Assembly (NCBI RefSeq): GCF_025854335.1
Contig: NZ_CP107716.1
Location: forward strand, 1 to 64,000
Direction of reading: 5' to 3'
DNA from: Pelagibacterium flavum
GTDB taxonomy: Bacteria > Pseudomonadota > Alphaproteobacteria > Rhizobiales > Devosiaceae
Length of the DNA stretch: 64,000 nucleotides
A model generated the notes under the pieces. That model was not told the DNA's origin and did no database searches. It was given only the letters and a program-made list of their open reading frames with translations. Made by a program: the position numbers and the translations under genes. How positions within the stretch are numbered: the first letter of the stretch is position 1; the number at the start of each line of letters is the position of its first letter. Shown here one piece after another: positions 46,562-55,310 of this stretch.

Positions 46562-47944
46562 TTAAGATTTGATTGTCATGGCGCGGGCGGCGGCGACGGC
46601 CGGGAGGGACAGAACGGCACAAAGGGCAAAGGTGATGACCAAGGCGGTGGTCAATTGCTGGGTGGTTTGGGCTGAGGCGATGCCGGCGGTATTGGCGATG
46701 AGGCCGGCGATGGCCGCTCCGATGCCATAGCCCGCTGACTGGATGGTGGGCAAAAGGGCCGAAGCCCTGTCGCGTTCGCCGGGGCGGGCGGCTTCCATGA
46801 TGGTCTGGCTGGTATAGGCCCATGAAGTGCCATAGGCCGCACCGATCAGGATCTGAGCCAGGATGACAAGTGGGAGCTGGCCGATGGCAAAGGCGATGGC
46901 GAGCAGCACGAGACCGGCAACGAGCAGGACAGGGCCGAGGCGAATGAGGCCGGGACGGTCGGCTTCGGACACGTTGGCGACAAGGATGGCCGTGGTTGAC
47001 CAGGTGATCGCCATGACCGCGCCGATGACACCGGCGAGAGTGGGGCCGAAGCCGAAAATGTTTTGCAGCGCATAGACCAGGAACACCGCCGCGCCGGCCT
47101 GGGCCAGGGGCATGAGCAGAATGACCCAGAGGCCAGCGCCCACCACGTCATTAAAGCGGAAGGCGTGGCTTGGGAACAGCGGGGTGGCGGCGGTGCGATC
47201 GCGGCCGATGACGGCGAAAAGCGTTGCGCCGGCAATGAGAAGACACAGGGCTGTGAGAAGCGGCGAATCGAGCAGGCCGCCAACCGAGACGGCCATGATG
47301 GCGGCGCCGATCAGCAGCAGCCGGACGATGGGCAAGCGGCCGGAAGATTTTTCGCGCAGGCCAGGTGGCACGATCGTGAGAACGAGGCCGATAAAAATGG
47401 CCCCGATGGGCAGATTGACGGCGAAGGCGGCGCGCCAGGAGAGGGTTTCGGTCAAGGCGCCCGAGAGCACCGGCCCACCAAAGGCGGCCAGCGCCCAGAC
47501 CACCGATTCGGCGCCGAACACCTTTGGTACCAGGGCAGAGGGAAAGAGTTCGGGGATCAGCGCGTAGCATATGGCCGCGACGATGCCTTCGCCCAGCCCC
47601 TGAAGGGCGCGGCCGACAAGCAGTTCGGGCATGGAGCCGGCGATTGCGGCGAGGAGCGAGCCGACAAGGAACACCGAGGCGGCGGCGACCAGCGCCATGC
47701 GGGCGCCCAGCCGCGCCTTGAGCAACGCGCCGCCGGCCCCGCCCATGATGGCAAACACCAGAAAGACCGTTGTGGCCCAGGACAACAGCGCCACGCCGCC
47801 CAGCTCATCGACAGCGGTGGGCAGGGCGGTGGAGACCAGAAAACCGTTAAAGGCCAGGAGCGCGACGCCGAGGCACAGGGTGATCGTGGCGCCAAGATAG
47901 CGCGGGGAGACGATGGCGGACCATCCGGAGAGAGCTTCGGTCAT
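46562..47944 (-). CDS. MFS transporter, drug/H+ antiporter type
   Basis: A 460-residue secondary transporter of about 12-14 membrane segments. N-terminal features FLVSTALPTAVDELGGVALLSWATTVF and LVGRALQGLGEGIVAAICYALIPELF resemble the DHA2-type antiporters. Substrates are unknown. The ATG giving MTEALSGW was preferred over a TTG four codons upstream. A 40-base palindrome lies immediately before the start, which suggests control by an unlinked TetR-like repressor because no such gene is adjacent. Confidence 0.88.
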   Translation of the reverse strand: MTEALSGWSAIVSPRYLGATITLCLGVALLAFNGFLVSTALPTAVDELGGVALLSWATTVFLVFAIMGGAGGALLKARLGARMALVAAASVFLVGSLLAAIAGSMPELLVGRALQGLGEGIVAAICYALIPELFPSALVPKVFGAESVVWALAAFGGPVLSGALTETLSWRAAFAVNLPIGAIFIGLVLTIVPPGLREKSSGRLPIVRLLLIGAAIMAVSVGGLLDSPLLTALCLLIAGATLFAVIGRDRTAATPLFPSHAFRFNDVVGAGLWVILLMPLAQAGAAVFLVYALQNIFGFGPTLAGVIGAVMAITWSTTAILVANVSEADRPGLIRLGPVLLVAGLVLLAIAFAIGQLPLVILAQILIGAAYGTSWAYTSQTIMEAARPGERDRASALLPTIQSAGYGIGAAIAGLIANTAGIASAQTTQQLTTALVITFALCAVLSLPAVAAARAMTIKS

Positions 47945-47948
47945 GGTG

Positions 47949-47988
47949 GGACTCAATTAAACAAGCGATACCTTGTTAAATTGAGTCC
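47949..47988. promoter_or_regulatory. 40-base operator-like palindrome before the MFS gene
   Basis: GGACTCAATTAAACAAG and CTTGTTAAATTGAGTCC flank CGATAC; the arms are complementary at 16 of 17 positions. It begins 5 bases upstream of the MFS start codon, a typical position for TetR-type repressor binding. No regulator gene is next to it. It is also 115 bases upstream of prfC on the opposite strand. Confidence 0.8.
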
Positions 47989-48102
47989 GATGATCTGTCC
48001 AGCGAAAAGCGGGGGCTTTTTAGAACCCCCGATTTGGTATAGTCAGGCGCGCGAACCATATAGGTTTGACAATCGCCTTTATCTTCCCGGAGATTTGCCC
48101 CA

Positions 48103-49683
48103 GTGAGCCTTGAGTCCACCGGCTATAAAAGCCGCCGTACCTTCGCGATCATTTCGCACCCGGACGCGGGCAAGACGACGCTGACCGAAAAACTGCTGCT
48201 CAATTCCGGCGCCATCCATCTGGCGGGGGAGGTGAAAGAGCGCGGCGAGCGGCGGCGGACCCGCTCGGACTGGATGGAGATCGAACAAAAGCGCGGCATT
48301 TCGATCACCTCTAGCGTGATGACGTTCGAACATGACGGGCTGACGCTGAACCTGCTCGACACGCCGGGCCACGCGGATTTTTCCGAAGACACCTATCGCA
48401 CGCTGACGGCTGTCGATTCGGCGATCATGGTGATCGACGCGGCCAAGGGCATCGAGGCGCAGACGCGCAAACTGTTCGAGGTGTGCCGGCTGCGCGACAT
48501 CCCGATCATCACCTTCGTCAACAAGATCGACCGCGAGGCGCGCGATACGCTGGAAATCCTCGACGAGATCATGGAGGCCCTGGCGCTCGATACCGCGCCA
48601 ATGATGTGGCCGGTGGGCGCTGGCGTCGACTTTAACGGGCTTATCGATCTCGAGCACGGGCGGTTCATTTCGACCGAGGGCAAGCCGGAGGCCGAGGCGC
48701 CGGGAATCGAGGCATTGGCGGGGCGGTTTGCCGACACCCAGAACCAGCAGATCGCCGCTTCGATGGAGGGGCTTGAACTGGCGAGCGGATCGCTGCCCAA
48801 ATTCGACCAGGCGGCCTTCGAGGAGGGCACGCTGACGCCGGTCTATTTCGGCTCGGCGCTCAAATCGATCGGCGTGCGCGAATTGCTCGAGGCGGTGTGC
48901 CGGTTTGCGCCCGAGCCGCGCACCCAGCCGGCGCGGCCCGAGCCGGTGGACCCTTCCATGGCGGCGTGCACGGGGTTCGTTTTCAAGGTTCAGGCCAATA
49001 TGGACCCCAACCACCGCGACCGCGTGGCCTTTGTTCGCGTGGCATCGGGGACGCTCAAGCGCGGCATGCGGCTGAAAAACGTGCGCACGGGCAAGGATTT
49101 GAAGGTCGCCAACCCGATGTTCTTTTTCGCGCGCGAGCGGGAGCTGGCCGACGAGGCGGTGGCAGGGGACGTTGTGGGAATTCCCAATCACGGCACGCTT
49201 TCGGTGGGCGATACGTTGACCGACGGGCCCGATGTGACGGTGACCGGGATTCCCAATTTCGCGCCCGAATTGCTGCGCCGCGTGCATCTGTCCGATGCGT
49301 CGAAAACCAAACAGCTGGCCAAGGCGCTCAACGATCTGGCCGAAGAGGGCGTGGTGCAGGTGTTCAAGCCGACCTTGGGTTCGGGCTATTATGTGGGCGC
49401 TGTGGGGCCGCTGCAGCTGGAAGTTCTGACCAGCCGCGCGGCGGCGGAATATTCGGTGCCGATCCGCATCGAGCCGGCGCAATATGTGACGGCGCGCTGG
49501 GTCAAGGTCAACGACAAGGCCCAGTTCGACAAATTCGCGGCGCTGCATCGATTGAACATTGCCGAGGACCGCTATGGCGATCCGGTGTTTCTGGCCCCCA
49601 GCCAGTGGGAAATCGACCGCTGCGCCCAGGATTTTCCGTTGCTCGATTTCATGGCGACCAAGGACCGCGGGCTGGCGGCTTAA
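48103..49683 (+). CDS. prfC: Peptide chain release factor 3
   Basis: RF3 is a GTPase that recycles RF1/RF2 from the ribosome. The 526-residue protein has the G1 motif HPDAGKTTLTEKLL near residue 19, G3 in DTPGHADFSEDTYRTL, and G4 in FVNKIDREARD. The C-terminal domains are RF3-like (QLEVLTSRAAAEYSVPIRIE). The start is GTG preceded by a weak site. It is a single-gene unit followed by a long palindromic repeat. Confidence 0.95.
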   Translation: MSLESTGYKSRRTFAIISHPDAGKTTLTEKLLLNSGAIHLAGEVKERGERRRTRSDWMEIEQKRGISITSSVMTFEHDGLTLNLLDTPGHADFSEDTYRTLTAVDSAIMVIDAAKGIEAQTRKLFEVCRLRDIPIITFVNKIDREARDTLEILDEIMEALALDTAPMMWPVGAGVDFNGLIDLEHGRFISTEGKPEAEAPGIEALAGRFADTQNQQIAASMEGLELASGSLPKFDQAAFEEGTLTPVYFGSALKSIGVRELLEAVCRFAPEPRTQPARPEPVDPSMAACTGFVFKVQANMDPNHRDRVAFVRVASGTLKRGMRLKNVRTGKDLKVANPMFFFARERELADEAVAGDVVGIPNHGTLSVGDTLTDGPDVTVTGIPNFAPELLRRVHLSDASKTKQLAKALNDLAEEGVVQVFKPTLGSGYYVGAVGPLQLEVLTSRAAAEYSVPIRIEPAQYVTARWVKVNDKAQFDKFAALHRLNIAEDRYGDPVFLAPSQWEIDRCAQDFPLLDFMATKDRGLAA

Positions 49684-49823
49684 GTTGTATGGACAGTTAG
49701 GCGATGGCGGCCTGCAAACCGCAGCTTTCTGCGCTTCCGGTGCTCACGTACTGAAAGTACGCTCCGCTCCGGTTCTCGAAAACCACGGTTTTCGGCTCGC
49801 CCTGACCTAACTCTCCACACAAC
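49684..49823. repeat. Long self-complementary repeat, copy 2 (prfC-dinB gap)
   Basis: The outer arms GTTGTATGGACAGTTAGG and the mirrored CCTAACTCTCCACACAAC are largely complementary. The core GCGCTTCCGGTGCTCACGTAC, AAGTACGCTCCGCTCCGGTT is near-identical to copy 1 in the dnaN-recF gap. It lies between convergent prfC and a DinB-family gene and could be a bidirectional terminator. Confidence 0.72.
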
Positions 49824-50393
49824 TCATTCGTCCCCGAATCCCAGATCGGCTTCGGTCCAGCCGAACGCCGCCAATTCCCCGGTGCGGGATTTGGCGTCGT
49901 CGGAGACGATGAATTCGTCGAGCTGGGGCGGGGCGAGAGGCGTTCCGGCCAGCATGGCATGAGCCTGGCCGCGATGATGGGTCTGGTGGGCGAAGAGGTG
50001 GCAGAGCACATCGTCGCAGCGCTCGGTCTGGATGCGGGACTGGCGGTGGATGGTGATCGGGCGGCCTAGATCGGCAATTTGCAGAGCGTCGCAGAGCGCG
50101 ACGAGCTTTTCATCGCTTTGGCGCTGGGCAGCGTAGAGCGCGCTTGCCGTATCGAAGGGTTCCTCGTTTTCCCAGGCTTTCGGGCCCAGCGTGCCGCCTG
50201 CAAGTGCGTCGATATAGAACCAGTCGATAATGAGGATATGATTGAGCGTTGCCTTGAGCGAGGGGAAAAAGCTCACGCGCCTTGCCTCGAATTGCGACTG
50301 GTCCAGCGCGATCACCGCCTGAGCGAGACGGTAATTGGCGAGGGCGTTGTTGCGGGCGAGCTTTGTGAACATGCGCAGGGCGGGATCGGTCAC
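49824..50393 (-). CDS. DinB family protein
   Basis: A 189-residue four-helix-bundle protein of the DinB/YfiT-like family of putative metal-dependent enzymes. The N-terminus MFTKLARNNALANYRLAQAV and the metal-binding histidine region HLFAHQTHHRGQAHAML near residue 130 match. Function is unknown; members include thiol-dependent transferases. A GTG start overlaps the stop codon of the next upstream gene by 4 bases (GTGA), which supports this start. Confidence 0.84.
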   Translation of the reverse strand: MTDPALRMFTKLARNNALANYRLAQAVIALDQSQFEARRVSFFPSLKATLNHILIIDWFYIDALAGGTLGPKAWENEEPFDTASALYAAQRQSDEKLVALCDALQIADLGRPITIHRQSRIQTERCDDVLCHLFAHQTHHRGQAHAMLAGTPLAPPQLDEFIVSDDAKSRTGELAAFGWTEADLGFGDE

Positions 50394-50815
50394 GATGTCT
50401 TTTCCATCACGCGCGCCATGCCGATCGAGGCGGGCATCACCGGCTCGAAGCCGAATTTTCCATAGAGATGGCGCGCATCGCCGTCGGCAATCAGGGACAC
50501 ATAGGCGCCCTCTGGCGCCTCGCGCTCGAGCCAATCGACCAGCGCGGCCATGATGGCCTTGCCCAGACCCTTGCCCTGATGGGCGGGATCGACCGCGATG
50601 TCGGTGATCTGGTAGGCGGTGCCGCCATCGCCGATGATGCGGCCCATGCCGATGGCCTTGCCCTCATGGACAACCAGCACGGCAAAAAGCGAATTGGGAA
50701 GACCCTTTTCCATGCCGTCCCGGCTGCGCGGTGAAAGTCCCGATATGGCGCGCAGGCGGGCGAAGGTTTCAACGTCTGGTATGCCAGCGACAATCTTGTA
50801 GTCCATATCAGGCAT
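50390..50815 (-). CDS. GNAT family N-acetyltransferase
   Basis: A 141-residue single GNAT domain. The acetyl-CoA loop is DPAHQGKGLGKAIMAALVDWLE near residue 72, and the end LYGKFGFEPVMPASIGMARVME is typical. The long upstream frame runs through the ComM-like gene and was rejected. ATG at 50815 or 50806 is possible; the first was used. It overlaps both the DinB gene start and the ComM-like gene stop, so the three minus-strand genes are coupled. Confidence 0.82.
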   Translation of the reverse strand: MPDMDYKIVAGIPDVETFARLRAISGLSPRSRDGMEKGLPNSLFAVLVVHEGKAIGMGRIIGDGGTAYQITDIAVDPAHQGKGLGKAIMAALVDWLEREAPEGAYVSLIADGDARHLYGKFGFEPVMPASIGMARVMEKTS

Positions 50816-51701
50816 TGGCCATGTTGATCCGGTAACTGAGCGCCTCGGCGATGTGGGGGCGAGCGACGGTTTGGCTGCCGGCCAGGTCGGCCAGCGTGCG
50901 GGCCACCTTGAGGACCCGATGATAGGCGCGGGCCGACAGGGAAAAGGTTTCGGCGGCCTTGAGCAGGAGATCGCGGCTTTCAGCGTCGGGGGCGACGACC
51001 TGTTCGATGACGCTCGAGGGCGCGGCGGAATTTGTGTGAACGCCGGAAAGATCCAGTTCGGCATAGCGCCGGCGCTGGACGTCGCGCGCCGTTGCCACGC
51101 GCTGGGCGACAATGGCGCTGGGTTCGCCCGGTTTGGAGCCGATCATGTCAGTTGCGCTGACAGCGGGAACGTCGATGCGGATATCGATGCGGTCGAGGAA
51201 CGGGCCCGACACGCGGCCCTGATAATCGGCCGCGCATTTTTCGCCACGCCGGCAGGTGTGGCCCGGTGTTCCCGCCATGCCGCATTTGCACGGGTTCATG
51301 GCGGCGACCAGCTGGAAGCGGGAAGGGTAGGTCACGCGCGCATTGGCGCGGGCGATCACCGTTTCGCCCGATTCGAGCGGCTGGCGCAGGCTGTCGAGCG
51401 CCTGGGGCTGGAATTCGGGAAGCTCGTCGAGAAACAATACGCCATTATGGGCCAGCGAGGCCTCGCCGGGGCGTACGCGCAACCCGCCACCGACCAGCGC
51501 GGCCATGGAGGCCGAATGATGGGGGCTGCGAAAGGGGCGGCGATCGGAAATCTGTCCCCCCTTGAGCTCCCCGGCGATCGAGGCAATCATCGATACATCG
51601 AGCAATTCGCGCGGATTGAGCGGGGGAAGAATGGAGGGGAGGCGCTGGGCGAGCATGGATTTTCCCGCGCCGGGCGGGCCGACCATCAGCATAGTGTGTC
51701 C
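50808..51701 (-). pseudogene. comM: 5'-truncated YifB/ComM-type Mg-chelatase-like ATPase
   Basis: About 297 residues correspond to the C-terminal part of ComM (usually about 505-515 residues), a helicase that helps natural transformation. Present are Walker A GPPGAGKSMLAQRL, the family segment RPFRSPHHSASMAALVGGG, Walker B LFLDELPEF and the cysteine cluster NPCKCGMAGTPGHTCRRGEKC. The roughly 200 N-terminal residues are missing: homology stops a few residues before Walker A. The frame stays open for 80 more codons, but these do not resemble ComM. An IS110-type element lies 112 bases away. It may be non-functional. Confidence 0.8.
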
Positions 51702-51813
51702 ATAATTGTCCAGCGCGGTTAATGACGCTCCTCGCCCATTAATCGCTGCAACGAAGCCCGCCGACCCGAGCATTGCCAACGACAGAAATGGGGCCGTGAG
51801 CGGTCTGTCCTCT

Positions 51814-53203
51814 GTGGATGGCTCCCGCATTGCAAGAGCAAATTTATCGTTTCGGCGACTTGGTCGGGTGCAGTCTTCTGTCCGGCCTATTGATGCAGCC
51901 ATTGAGAGACTGCTGGCCCTGATGGGGTCGGCGAACAAGGTCCTAATCTGGTTCTCAGGCTATTACGCCTCGGACAGACAGTGGGTTGTCCTCATTCCCG
52001 GCCTGACCGGTATCGCCATCACTTCGCTTCGCTCTTACAACCTCATGGAGCCGACAAATCGGCTCGAACTGGTCTCCTCATTAAATTCATGCCAGCAGAT
52101 TTGGAACATGGCGGGCTTGGTAGGTCTCGCCCCGAGCCATGATCGCCCAAACCACCCGGGCCATCTTGTTGGCCATGGCCACACTCGCCACGCGCGCCGG
52201 TTTCCGGGCGAGTAACGCAACAAGCCGAGGGTCCGCTGTCTCTGGTTTATATTTTGCCCGGCGGATCAGCGATGTCGCGCCCATTACCAGCAGCTTTCTC
52301 AAATATCGGTCCCCCATCTTGGTGATGCGACCGAGAAGATCCTTGCCACCACTCGAGTTTTGCGACGGGGTCAGCCCAAGCCACGCGGCGAACTCTCGAC
52401 CCGAACGGAACTGGCTCGGATCGGTAACCGATGCCGCCAACGCGGTGGCGCCGACCGGCCCGATGCCGGGAATGGTCGACAGACGCCGTGCCAGGTCATC
52501 GGTTCTCTGTAAGACAAGGATCGAACGATCGATCGCCTGAAGACGAGCATGAGTATCAAGCACCTGCCGGGACAGGAGATCGAGAACCTGGGTTGCCATC
52601 TCAGGCACATCCGGCGTCACTTGCTTCGCGGTGATCTTGCGCGCCAACCCAAGCGCCCGCTCCAAACTTTCGGGAATATCGATGCCAAATTCGGCCAGCA
52701 GGCCGCGCATCATGTTCACCAACTGTGTGCGCTGCTTGACCAGAAGATTGCGCGTGCGGTGAAGCGACAGAGCCGCCTGTTGCTCGGCCGACTTCATCGA
52801 GACGAAACGCATGGTGGGGCGCGTCACCGTCTCGCAGATTGCCTCTGCATCCACCGCATCGTTCTTGCCGCGCTTGACATAGGGTTTGACGTAGGCCGGC
52901 GGCATCAAACGGATCTCATGGCCCAGCTTAGTCAGCTCTCGCGCCCAATGATGCGACGTCCCGCACGCCTCCATGCCGATTAGGCAGGGCGGCAACTTCG
53001 TGAAGAACGGAAGAACTTGCGATCGGCGCAGGGCCTTGCGCATGACAATCTCGCCAGAGGCGGCGACGGCATGAACCTGGAAAATGCGTTTGGCCAAATC
53101 GAGGCCCACGGTGGTAATCTGCATGGCGGATGGCTCCTTTGCTCGGGTTGCCTGATAGCGAACCCATTTTGGCACTCAGATGCCGGGAGCGGGAGCCATC
53201 CAC
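51814..53203 (-). mobile_element. IS110-family (IS1111-like) insertion sequence
   Basis: The probable element runs between the 15-base inverted repeats GTGGATGGCTCCCGC (51814-51828) and GCGGGAGCCATCCAC (53189-53203); a further GGATGGCTCC copy lies at 53128-53137, just upstream of the transposase gene. It contains one transposase gene, a short 5' end of about 65-80 bases and a long 3' non-coding end of about 258 bases. Subterminal inverted repeats and a long 3' end are features reported for the IS1111 group, whose guide (bridge) RNA is encoded at the 3' end. The exact ends are inferred. Confidence 0.65.
52087..53124 (-). CDS. IS110 family transposase (DEDD)
   Basis: A 345-residue DEDD recombinase. 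The N-terminal RuvC-like domain starts MQITTVGLDLAKRIFQVHA with the first Asp in LDLAK, then Glu in GMEACGTSHHW and the Asp pair in KNDAVDAEAI. The C-terminal Tnp_20 domain has STIPGIGPVGATALAASV and the serine-bearing FAAWLGLTPSQNSSGGKDLLG. Both are intact, so it may be active. The ORF continues 17 codons upstream, but the family N-terminus supports this start. Flanked by non-coding ends typical of the IS. Confidence 0.94.
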   Translation of the reverse strand: MQITTVGLDLAKRIFQVHAVAASGEIVMRKALRRSQVLPFFTKLPPCLIGMEACGTSHHWARELTKLGHEIRLMPPAYVKPYVKRGKNDAVDAEAICETVTRPTMRFVSMKSAEQQAALSLHRTRNLLVKQRTQLVNMMRGLLAEFGIDIPESLERALGLARKITAKQVTPDVPEMATQVLDLLSRQVLDTHARLQAIDRSILVLQRTDDLARRLSTIPGIGPVGATALAASVTDPSQFRSGREFAAWLGLTPSQNSSGGKDLLGRITKMGDRYLRKLLVMGATSLIRRAKYKPETADPRLVALLARKPARVASVAMANKMARVVWAIMARGETYQARHVPNLLA

Positions 53204-53614
53204 CTCATCTGGTTCTGGCGAGAGACAGGCCAAACCTGCCGTTCAGCACCCGAACCCCTTGCGGTAATTGACTCAGACCCTACTTAAGAAAAGCCGCTGG
53301 GATCTGAAAAATGGACAGACAGTTCACACGCGCTTGACCGTGAGCTAGGCTGTTCGATAAGTCCGGTGTGACAAGATTTTTCTTCTGATCGATTGCTGAC
53401 AGTCGGCCGCCGCATTGCGGGGCACTTGCTGTCCTATCCTCATCATCAGAAGTGTCTTCAAATATGACATCAATTGCCATTTCCGGCGCCAGCGGAACGC
53501 TGGGCCGCATGATCGTTAGACACCCACCATTCGGCTGCCGGCTCCTATCCGATCAACGCCGAACACCGTGCGGGATGGCATATAGGCGAGTCTTTGTGGT
53601 CGCATGGCAAAGTG
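53204..53614. other. Gap with a gene remnant beside the IS
   Basis: No intact gene was seen in these 411 bases. At 53464-53517 the plus strand encodes MTSIAISGASGTLGRMIV, which looks like the first beta-strand and nucleotide-binding loop of an NmrA/SDR-type NAD(P)-binding oxidoreductase; the frame then leaves the family. This is consistent with a truncated pseudogene. The rest looks like unrecognisable DNA. Confidence 0.55.
53464..53520 (+). pseudogene. 5' remnant of an NAD(P)-binding oxidoreductase
   Basis: Eighteen codons match the beginning of NmrA/SDR-type reductases (MTSIAISGASGTLGR). Homology ends after the glycine-rich loop. The remainder is missing, probably by deletion during the rearrangement that also truncated the ComM-like gene. 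Confidence 0.5.
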
Positions 53615-54985
53615 CTAGCCGGTCAAGTCGCCAAGCAGGATCGGTTTGACGGGCGGACGAACGCGGTAGTGGCCGACTTTGCCGGGCATGACCCCGCGTT
53701 CGCGAGCGATGATCTCTGTCACCGTCAGACCACATAACCTTCCCTGGCACGGCCCCATGCCGCTGCGGCCAAATGATTTGGTCTGGTTCGGACCTAGGCA
53801 GCCGAGCTTGACATAACCGCGGATTTGCCCGGCCGTCACCTCTTCGCACCGACAAACCAGAACATCATCCTTGAGTGGAATACGGTTCTGCACGCTCGGC
53901 CGGTAGAGGGCGTCGAGAAAGGGCCGAATACGTGTGTGGCGCGCCAATTGTTGTTGCACCGGATGTGCACGCCGAGCCAAGTCACCGACGACCCCCTGCA
54001 CTGCCGCAGCCGACAGCGCCGCTAGTCGCCCCTGATCGGCCGAGGCCAGCGCGCCGACAATTCCGCGGCTGTCACCGGCCACGTAAAGCACCGAATCGCC
54101 CAACCGGCCCCACTCGTCGGTCACGGGCTCCCAACATAATTGTGCCGCGTTCCACCTATGCTCAGCTCCTGTTGACAAGCTGAGCTGGGCATTTGGCACC
54201 ACGCCTTGGTGAAGAAGTACCAGCTTCGCCGCCAGTGATTTTGAATTGCCGCGATGGACGAAGCTCAAGCCTTCAACCTCGGTCTCACCCAATACTGCTA
54301 AATCCCGTGCGCCCCGATAGAAAACTACGCCGCTGCGCCGCAAAGCAGTCAACAATTTGAAACCTTTGAGTAGATCAGTTGCCCCTAAAATCGCACCCAC
54401 TATATGTGGCAGCGCGTGGAAATAGCCGGCCCGCTCAGTAGTGTCCACTATGGCGGAAATCGCAACACCGGCTCGCAAATACTGCCATGCCAACAAATAC
54501 AGCAAAGGTCCACATCCGGCCAAAACAACCGGCTCCTGGGGCAGAGCGCCAGCGGATTTGAGCAGAATTTGTGCAGCGCCCACACCCATTACGCCGGGAA
54601 GCGTCCAGCCTGAAATTGGAAAAGGTCTTTCCATCGCCCCGCTGGCCAGGATCACGTGTCGTCCGGTGATTGTGTTTGATCGGTTCTCGACGACATAATC
54701 GACCACGCCTTGGTTCGTCACATTCCAGACGGTGGCGCCGCCGCGATAATCCGCTCCGCTTGACCGAAATCCATCTGCCAGTGCCCGACCCGCAGCATAG
54801 TCGGCGCCAAGTATCCCCACTCGGTCCGAAGGCGCATTTTCGATACTGCGGTAGATCTGTCCGCCGACGGCCGGTTGCTCATCGAGAACCACCACAGACA
54901 GGCCAAGGTTACGCGCCTCGCACGCGGCAGCCAATCCAGCGGGCCCAGATCCAATCACGACCAGATCAACCTTCTCGTCGCTCAT
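53615..54985 (-). CDS. Opine-oxidase/HcnB-like FAD subunit (alpha-type) with BFD-like Fe-S motif
   Basis: A 456-residue FAD/NAD-linked reductase-like subunit. The N-terminal dinucleotide fold is DLVVIGSGPAGLAAACEARN with a second FAD motif in HVILASGAMERPFPISGWTLPGVMG. The C-terminal four-cysteine BFD-like [2Fe-2S] site is CRCEEV plus GMGPCQGRLCG (Cys378, 380, 413, 418). This matches subunit A of octopine/nopaline oxidases, HcnB and D-hydroxyproline dehydrogenase. It follows the ferredoxin-like gene after one base, so the three genes are coupled. The substrate is unknown. Confidence 0.88.
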   Translation of the reverse strand: MSDEKVDLVVIGSGPAGLAAACEARNLGLSVVVLDEQPAVGGQIYRSIENAPSDRVGILGADYAAGRALADGFRSSGADYRGGATVWNVTNQGVVDYVVENRSNTITGRHVILASGAMERPFPISGWTLPGVMGVGAAQILLKSAGALPQEPVVLAGCGPLLYLLAWQYLRAGVAISAIVDTTERAGYFHALPHIVGAILGATDLLKGFKLLTALRRSGVVFYRGARDLAVLGETEVEGLSFVHRGNSKSLAAKLVLLHQGVVPNAQLSLSTGAEHRWNAAQLCWEPVTDEWGRLGDSVLYVAGDSRGIVGALASADQGRLAALSAAAVQGVVGDLARRAHPVQQQLARHTRIRPFLDALYRPSVQNRIPLKDDVLVCRCEEVTAGQIRGYVKLGCLGPNQTKSFGRSGMGPCQGRLCGLTVTEIIARERGVMPGKVGHYRVRPPVKPILLGDLTG

Positions 54986-54986
54986 T

Positions 54987-55310
54987 TTATTCTCCGCCAT
55001 CAAAGCTCAGTGCCGCAGCCCCTATTTGGGGCGAGACTGTCATTCCCTCGCGAACCGGCGTGAGGCAGCTCTGGCGTGCCGGAACGCCATCGATCTCAAC
55101 CAGGCATTCGAAACACACACCCATCATACAATAGGGTGCCCTCGGGCTCCCCCCGACAACGCTAGATCGGAAGTTGTGTACGCCTCCCGCCAAGAGCGCT
55201 GCCGCAACGTTAAGTCCGGCCGGCACCCTGATCGCGCGACCTTCAAATGTTATGGTCACCGTCTCCGTTTCGGGGGCGGAGGAAAGACGAAAGAGTGCGT
55301 CAGTACCCAT
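54987..55310 (-). CDS. OoxX/HcnA-like [2Fe-2S] small subunit
   Basis: A 107-residue ferredoxin-like protein with cysteines at 61, 66, 69 and 82 in the pattern CMMGVCFECLVEIDG...RQSC, the plant-type ferredoxin-like arrangement seen in HcnA and the small subunit of opine oxidases. The N-terminus has no signal peptide. It overlaps the next gene upstream by 11 bases and is one base from the alpha-type subunit. It likely links the two flavin subunits. Confidence 0.9.
   Translation of the reverse strand: MGTDALFRLSSAPETETVTITFEGRAIRVPAGLNVAAALLAGGVHNFRSSVVGGSPRAPYCMMGVCFECLVEIDGVPARQSCLTPVREGMTVSPQIGAAALSFDGGE

Noticed and set aside
51702..51938. N-terminal part of a ComM-like open frame as a real, alternative N-terminus
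   Set aside because: The 80 residues upstream of Walker A do not look like ComM and run across the inferred IS boundary.
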